From JAQVOO01 sp964524755 (lineage in GTDB: Bacteria > Spirochaetota > Spirochaetia > Sphaerochaetales > Sphaerochaetaceae): DNA of 16,258 nt. The stretch is taken from assembly GCA_964524755.1 (NCBI GenBank), contig CAZGDR010000040.1, positions 1 to 16,258 of the forward strand, given 5' to 3'. The position numbers and the translations under genes are program-made. Positions 12,114 through 16,258 of this stretch are shown here, in pieces. The notes under the pieces are model-generated. The model had not been told where the DNA came from and did not search any database. It worked only from the letters and a program-made list of their open reading frames with translations. Within the stretch, counting starts at the first letter, position 1. Every line of letters starts with the position of its first letter.

Positions 12114-14648
12114 ATGAAACAACAATATGATGTAACTGGAATGACTTGCTCATCCTGTGCAATCCATGTAGAACGCAGCGTGAGTAAAATTCCGGGAATA
12201 GGTGAGGTAAAGGTTAATTTATTGACCAATACCCTTACCATAGATGGAAAAGAAGCTCTTGATGATCAGGTAATCCTGCAGGCTGTTGATGCAGCAGGGT
12301 ATGGAGCAGCGCCTAAACAAGTGGCTGCAACAACTAAACCCAACGATCCGCGCGTCCTCGTGGCTAAAGAACTTAAGACCATGAAAACGCGTCTGATTCT
12401 CTCTTTTGCTTTTGCCATTCCGTTAATGTATTTAGCTATGGGGCACATGTTTGGCTGGCCGTTACCTGCGTTCTTTAAAGGCGCAGCCAATGCTAGCTCG
12501 CTTGCGTTAACCCAACTGCTGCTGGCCAGTGCAGTCTGTTACTTTAACCGCCATATCTTTACGAGTGGGTTTAAAACACTCTTTAAAGGGGCTCCGACCA
12601 TGGACTCCCTTATTGCTCTGGGCTCTTCGGCAGCTGTAATCTATGGTATTTATGCCCTTTACAAAATTGGCATTGGTTTAGGGCAGGGTGATATGGCGAC
12701 AGTTACCCACTTTGCTATGGATCTCTACTTTGAATCGGCTGCGATGATTCTCTCACTCGTTTTGTTAGGTAAATATCTCGAGACTAAAGCCAAAGGACGT
12801 ACCAGCGATGCGGTTTCCAAATTAATCGATTTGTCACCAGAGTTTGCCACCGTCATTCGAGACGAGCAGGAAGTTCAGGTACCGGTTGATCAGGTAGTCG
12901 TAGGGGACATGGTAGTGGTGCGCCCTGGTGGGCGCTTCCCAGTTGATGGTACAGTACTTTCGGGCTCTTCAGCTGTAGATGAATCGGCACTAACTGGAGA
13001 GAGTCTACCGGTAGATAAGATGAAAGGTGATGTTGTACTGAGTGCTAGTGTTAACACCACCGGTCGTTTAGTCTATCGGGCTGATCGAGTAGGTGAAGAT
13101 ACTACCTTGGCCCAGATCATCACGTTAGTAGAAAATGCGAGTGCTTCAAAAGCGCCGATCTCTAAATTAGCTGATCGGGTTAGCGCCGTCTTTGTCCCTA
13201 TCGTGATCGGGATTGCTCTCCTTTCAACCCTTGTTTGGATTTTAGTAGGGCAACCCCTTGAATCTGCGCTAGCGTTTGGAATTGCTGTACTGGTCATCAG
13301 TTGTCCTTGTGCTCTAGGGTTAGCTACTCCGACTGCAATTATGGTAGGAACTGGCAAGGGAGCCGAGTCAGGAATCTTAATCCGTTCAGCTGAAGCCTTA
13401 GAGGCTGTACAAGCCGTCTCTACTGTTGTCCTCGATAAAACAGGGACAATCACCGCTGGTAAACCGCAGGTCACGGATGTAGTTCCTAGTACTGGAATTG
13501 AACGCTCAAGACTGATTGAACTCGCTGCATCTTTAGAAGGAGCTAGTGAGCACCCCTTAGCACAAGCTGTGCTAGCATTAGCCAAAGCGGAGCATAGTAC
13601 CATGTTAGAGGTCTCAGACTTTAAAGCTATCCCCGGTAAAGGGCTCATGGGAACAATTGATTCAATGGTGATCAGTGGAGGCAATAAAGCCTTTATGAAA
13701 GAGCAGGGCGTTGATGTCGCGGAGCTTACGGCTCAGGCTAGCGCTATGGCTCAAGAGGGTAAAACACCGCTCTACTTTGCCCAGGACACACAAGCTCTGG
13801 GTCTGATTGGGGTGGCTGATGTGGTGAAAGAGAGTAGCCCTGCAGCCATTGCTCGTCTACAGAAGATGGGACTCGAGGTGGTTATGTTAACTGGTGATAA
13901 CCAACGAACAGCAGAAGCTATTGCTAAAAAGGTCGGTATTACCCGTATCTTTGCCAGTGTGCTACCAGAAGGGAAAGAGGCGATTGTCCGCCAATTGCAA
14001 GGGGAAGGGAAAAAGGTGGCCATGGTTGGAGATGGTATTAATGATGCTCCAGCCCTTGTGCGCGCTGATGTGGGCATGGCCATTGGAGCCGGAACCGATA
14101 TTGCGATTGAAGCTGCCGATATTATTCTCATGCGCAGTGATCTGCAGTCCGTTCCCACCGCAATTACCTTAAGTAAAGCGACCTTAAAGACGATTAAACA
14201 AAATCTGTTTTGGGCTTTGTTCTACAATACGCTGGGTATACCGCTGGCAGCAGGAGTCTTTTTCACCGCTTTCGGCTGGCGTTTGAATCCTATGTTTGCC
14301 GCTTTAGCGATGAGTTTTAGTAGTATTTTTGTTGTCACCAATGCTCTGAGGTTAAAGAGATTTAAGAGTGGTGATTATAAGCATAGTAAAAAAGAAAAAG
14401 TACAAGAGATCGAAGTGAAGGGAGAATATGAGATGAAAAGAAAAGTATCAATTACAGGTATGACCTGTATGCATTGTGTGGGAAGTGTCGATAAAGCTTT
14501 AACCGCACTACCAGGAGCGAAGGTTACCGTCGATTTACAGAGTAATAGTGCTACGGTTATTGCTCCTGCTACAGTAACTGATGCAATGATCCGCGACGCT
14601 GTAACTGAAGCCGGTTACAGTGTGACCGCTATTAAAGAGGCGGTGTAA
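12114..14648 (+). CDS. copA: Copper-exporting P1B-type ATPase with N- and C-terminal metal-binding domains
   Basis: An 844-residue inner-membrane Cu(+) pump. It has an N-terminal HMA domain with GMTCSSC (9-15), a membrane region, the actuator TGES (294-297), the transmembrane copper site CPC (397-399), the phosphorylation motif DKTGT (441-445), the HP motif SEHP (478-481), TGDN (593-596), GDGIND (639-644), and YN (704-705) and MSFSS (733-737) in the last helices, all typical of P1B-1 pumps. Unusually, a charged linker (about 747-773) leads to a second HMA domain with GMTCMHC (782-788) at the C terminus. ATG 12114 follows GAGGTG by four bases; an ORF start at 12063 would run through the operator and is rejected. 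Its stop overlaps csoR by one base (TAATG). Confidence 0.93.
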   Translation: MKQQYDVTGMTCSSCAIHVERSVSKIPGIGEVKVNLLTNTLTIDGKEALDDQVILQAVDAAGYGAAPKQVAATTKPNDPRVLVAKELKTMKTRLILSFAFAIPLMYLAMGHMFGWPLPAFFKGAANASSLALTQLLLASAVCYFNRHIFTSGFKTLFKGAPTMDSLIALGSSAAVIYGIYALYKIGIGLGQGDMATVTHFAMDLYFESAAMILSLVLLGKYLETKAKGRTSDAVSKLIDLSPEFATVIRDEQEVQVPVDQVVVGDMVVVRPGGRFPVDGTVLSGSSAVDESALTGESLPVDKMKGDVVLSASVNTTGRLVYRADRVGEDTTLAQIITLVENASASKAPISKLADRVSAVFVPIVIGIALLSTLVWILVGQPLESALAFGIAVLVISCPCALGLATPTAIMVGTGKGAESGILIRSAEALEAVQAVSTVVLDKTGTITAGKPQVTDVVPSTGIERSRLIELAASLEGASEHPLAQAVLALAKAEHSTMLEVSDFKAIPGKGLMGTIDSMVISGGNKAFMKEQGVDVAELTAQASAMAQEGKTPLYFAQDTQALGLIGVADVVKESSPAAIARLQKMGLEVVMLTGDNQRTAEAIAKKVGITRIFASVLPEGKEAIVRQLQGEGKKVAMVGDGINDAPALVRADVGMAIGAGTDIAIEAADIILMRSDLQSVPTAITLSKATLKTIKQNLFWALFYNTLGIPLAAGVFFTAFGWRLNPMFAALAMSFSSIFVVTNALRLKRFKSGDYKHSKKEKVQEIEVKGEYEMKRKVSITGMTCMHCVGSVDKALTALPGAKVTVDLQSNSATVIAPATVTDAMIRDAVTEAGYSVTAIKEAV
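14433..14648 (+). CDS. copZ: Possible internally initiated CopZ-like copper chaperone
   Basis: Inside copA, in the same frame, ATG 14433 is preceded by AAGGGAG (14418-14424) at an ideal eight-base spacing. Starting there gives a 71-residue protein that is exactly one HMA domain: MKRKVSITGMTCMHC, then 'GSVDKALTALPGAKVTVDL' and 'AVTEAGYSV'. This is the size and sequence style of free CopZ. Either a former copZ gene was fused to copA by loss of a stop codon and kept its start signal, or both the fused and the free form are made. The second would supply a soluble chaperone for the pump and for CsoR. Only the signals are seen; use of the start is inference. Confidence 0.5.
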   Translation: MKRKVSITGMTCMHCVGSVDKALTALPGAKVTVDLQSNSATVIAPATVTDAMIRDAVTEAGYSVTAIKEAV

Positions 14649-14911
14649 TGAAAGCTGATCATGGACAAGTTACCCAAATTCTCAAGACAGCACGTGGGCA
14701 ACTGGATGGCATTTTACGGATGGTTGAAGAGGATCGCTATTGCATCGATATCTCCAACCAGTTACTGGCCACAGAAGCATTGTTGAAGAAAACCAACAAA
14801 GTGGTACTCCATGCCCATTTACAAAGCTGCGTTGCAGAATCATTCACCAGCGGCACCGACGTTGACCAAAAGATTGCTGAGATTCTTAAATTACTCGACA
14901 AATTTATCTAA
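14648..14911 (+). CDS. csoR: CsoR copper-sensing repressor
   Basis: An 87-residue all-helical protein of the CsoR/RcnR/FrmR family. It shows the N-terminal 'LKTARGQLDGILRMVEEDRYC' and the copper ligands C32, H57 and C61 in the exact C-x24-H-x3-C spacing of Cu(I) CsoR, which argues against formaldehyde or nickel sensors. In the apo form it should repress the promoter at 12044-12072 by binding 12077-12103, with copper causing release. The ATG overlaps the copA stop (TAATG), so repressor and pump are coupled and the circuit is autoregulated. The last 21 bases overlap the 3' end of galK on the other strand. Confidence 0.92.
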   Translation: MKADHGQVTQILKTARGQLDGILRMVEEDRYCIDISNQLLATEALLKKTNKVVLHAHLQSCVAESFTSGTDVDQKIAEILKLLDKFI

Positions 14912-16195
14912 GCGCATGGTGGGGGCGCTGCGGATAGCGAGGACAGTAGCTGCACCCGAGCCGAATACACCTTCAATGAACTCTATATAATCAGCGGTTC
15001 TTGCTACTGGCGTGTAGACCTGAATGGTCCCTGCAAACCCCCCTCCATGCACACGACTGGCCCCTTCACCTTGAAGGAAGTGTTCAGTCATGGCTAAAGC
15101 GAGGGGGAGCCCCTGTTCTTCAACTGCGCTCGTACTATAGAGGTTTTGTAAGAAACGGAAAGAACTCTCCCCCGATTCGCGAACTAAAGCTAGAAACTCA
15201 CTCATAGCCTCTCTCTCTAAAGCTTTAAGCATCTGATCAACACGGTCATTTTCCGATAAATAGTGGTAGGCGCGTAATACAGCACGGTCATTTTTTACCT
15301 GTTGACGAATGGCACCTATGTTCTCAATAAACTGTTTTAAGGGGACTTCGCGCAATACTTTCTTCTTAAAGAAGGTGGCGACTAGCCCCATCTCTTTTGG
15401 AATTGCAGCATAATCGGGGGTAAGATTAGCATGGCTACCACCGGTATCAACTACCAGTAAATCGTAACCAAACTGTCTGAAATCACAAGTAATTGGAGTC
15501 AGGCGGGGATAGTTGGGATGGGCAAAGTCTATGCCGGTGATCCCCCCATGGCCACAAGCAATCTGGTCCATAAGACCCGAAGGCTTTCCAAAATAATTGT
15601 TCTCTGCAAATTTGCCGATTATCGCCAACTCTACCGGATCTAAAGCGTCACCATTGTAGAGTGAATTAAAAATAGTGGCCACCAGAACTTCAATTGCAGC
15701 TGAAGAACTTAATCCAGAACCTTTGAGGACACGTGTGGTTGTATTAGCCACAAATCCTCCAATGAGGAGACCGCGTTGGACGAAGCCGGCGGCGATACCC
15801 CGGACGAGAGCGTCGGTGGTCCCTTGTTCTTCCTCTTGTGGAGAGAGTTCAACGAGATTTACGGAGACCGTTGGAAAGCCCTCAGAGACCAAAGTCACAG
15901 TTGGAGTATTTACTGGCGTTACGGCCGCAATTGTATCTAGATTTATGGTAGCTGCTATAACTTTGCCTAAATTATGGTCGGTATGGTTTCCGGCTAACTC
16001 CGAGCGTCCTGCAGTGCTGAAAAGACCAGTATCTTTACTGTCGGTACTAGCAAAAAGACTTTGATGGGTAGCTAACAAAGCCGAAAAACGTTTGCTCTGT
16101 AACTCTCTATTATAGTTCTCCCCATACAACGTAGGTAGCAATTGTGAAAAGCGCTCACTAGTAATAAAGGCCTCAAGTGGATTTTTTGCAGACAT
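14891..16195 (-). CDS. galK: Galactokinase
   Basis: A 434-residue GHMP kinase that phosphorylates galactose to galactose-1-phosphate (Leloir pathway). Motifs: the galactokinase signature GRSELAGNHTDHN (63-75; GNHTDH in place of GEHTDY, a form I associate with clostridia and spirochaetes), the ATP loop LKGSGLSSSAA (157-167), the catalytic aspartate in GLMDQIACGHGG (D210) and RVHGGGFAGT (381-390). The N terminus before the signature is about 30-40 residues longer than in E. coli GalK. ATG 16195 is chosen over TTG 16198 because GGAG (16204-16207) is eight bases from it. No other gal gene is visible; the window ends 63 bases upstream. Its stop lies inside csoR, an unusual tail-to-tail overlap without a terminator. 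Confidence 0.92.
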   Translation of the reverse strand: MSAKNPLEAFITSERFSQLLPTLYGENYNRELQSKRFSALLATHQSLFASTDSKDTGLFSTAGRSELAGNHTDHNLGKVIAATINLDTIAAVTPVNTPTVTLVSEGFPTVSVNLVELSPQEEEQGTTDALVRGIAAGFVQRGLLIGGFVANTTTRVLKGSGLSSSAAIEVLVATIFNSLYNGDALDPVELAIIGKFAENNYFGKPSGLMDQIACGHGGITGIDFAHPNYPRLTPITCDFRQFGYDLLVVDTGGSHANLTPDYAAIPKEMGLVATFFKKKVLREVPLKQFIENIGAIRQQVKNDRAVLRAYHYLSENDRVDQMLKALEREAMSEFLALVRESGESSFRFLQNLYSTSAVEEQGLPLALAMTEHFLQGEGASRVHGGGFAGTIQVYTPVARTADYIEFIEGVFGSGAATVLAIRSAPTMRLDKFVE

Positions 16196-16258
16196 CAATA
16201 ATTCTCCTTTGGTTTACCGATACCAGATAGTTCGATTGGAACGGTATTGGCGTGGGCT

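Noticed and set aside
13073..13684. 203-residue minus-strand reading frame inside copA
   Set aside because: It is a shadow of the copA coding sequence with no ribosome binding site or family resemblance.
14891..16195. Homoserine kinase (thrB) to complete the threonine pathway, since both are GHMP kinases
   Set aside because: The galactokinase signature GRSELAGNHTDHN is present, and the gene is about 40% longer than thrB and on the opposite strand.
1..16258. CRISPR arrays, tRNA or rRNA genes
   Set aside because: No regularly spaced direct repeats and no cloverleaf or rRNA-like sequence were seen in the intergenic regions.

Overview
The window looks like a stretch of chromosome from an anaerobic or fermentative bacterium. 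It combines an operon tied to corrinoid (B12) methyl transfer, a polyamine cluster, a zinc-ribbon L28 protein, a threonine operon, a copper operon and a clostridial/spirochaete-style galactokinase. The overall flavour suggests a spirochaete (Spirochaetota), but this rests on protein style rather than any marker search, so treat it as a moderate guess. Most genes are near 50% GC: one 60-base sample of copA that I counted is 48%. The stretch from about 2.38 to 3.72 kb is clearly AT-richer: two 60-base samples are 33% and 27%.

Layout. (1) 1-2031, + strand: the 3' end of a gene ending in a thioredoxin-like domain, then a CobW/G3E-type GTPase and a protein like the MetH reactivation domain. These look like accessory factors for a corrinoid methyltransferase whose main part lies left of the window. 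(2) 2029-2377: a gene-free stretch with a foldable multibranched element ending in a T run, then promoters and an 18-base perfect palindrome. (3) 2378-3718, + strand: three overlapping small genes, a HigB/Gp49-type toxin, an XRE antitoxin with a long C-terminal tail, and a SecB-like chaperone. This is the architecture of a toxin-antitoxin-chaperone (TAC) system, in AT-rich DNA inserted between two ordinary operons. (4) 3762-7251, - strand: a PotD-like lipoprotein, a fold-type III ornithine/lysine decarboxylase and an MFS transporter in one operon, probably for polyamine or diamine supply and exchange. (5) 7339-7863, - strand: an unrecognised protein. (6) 8045-8275, + strand: rpmB, followed by a clear terminator. 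(7) 8356-12032, + strand: an aspartokinase/homoserine dehydrogenase fusion and thrC. The kinase half has lost its catalytic motifs, while the ACT domains and homoserine dehydrogenase are intact. No homoserine kinase is present here. (8) 12044-14911, + strand: a copper-efflux operon with a sigma70-like promoter, a CsoR-type operator at the start site, copA and csoR. CopA carries a second metal-binding domain at its C terminus, preceded by its own ribosome binding site and ATG, so a free CopZ-like chaperone may be made from the same mRNA. (9) 14891-16195, - strand: galK, converging on csoR with overlapping 3' ends.

How they work together. Operons are tight, with ATGA or TAATG junctions in several places. 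CsoR would repress its own operon until copper loads it, the TAC antitoxin probably binds the palindrome over its own promoter, and the threonine operon appears to have a terminator in its leader. The points most worth a second look are the TAC module, the possible internal copZ start, the pseudo-aspartokinase, and the multibranched element after the corrinoid operon.
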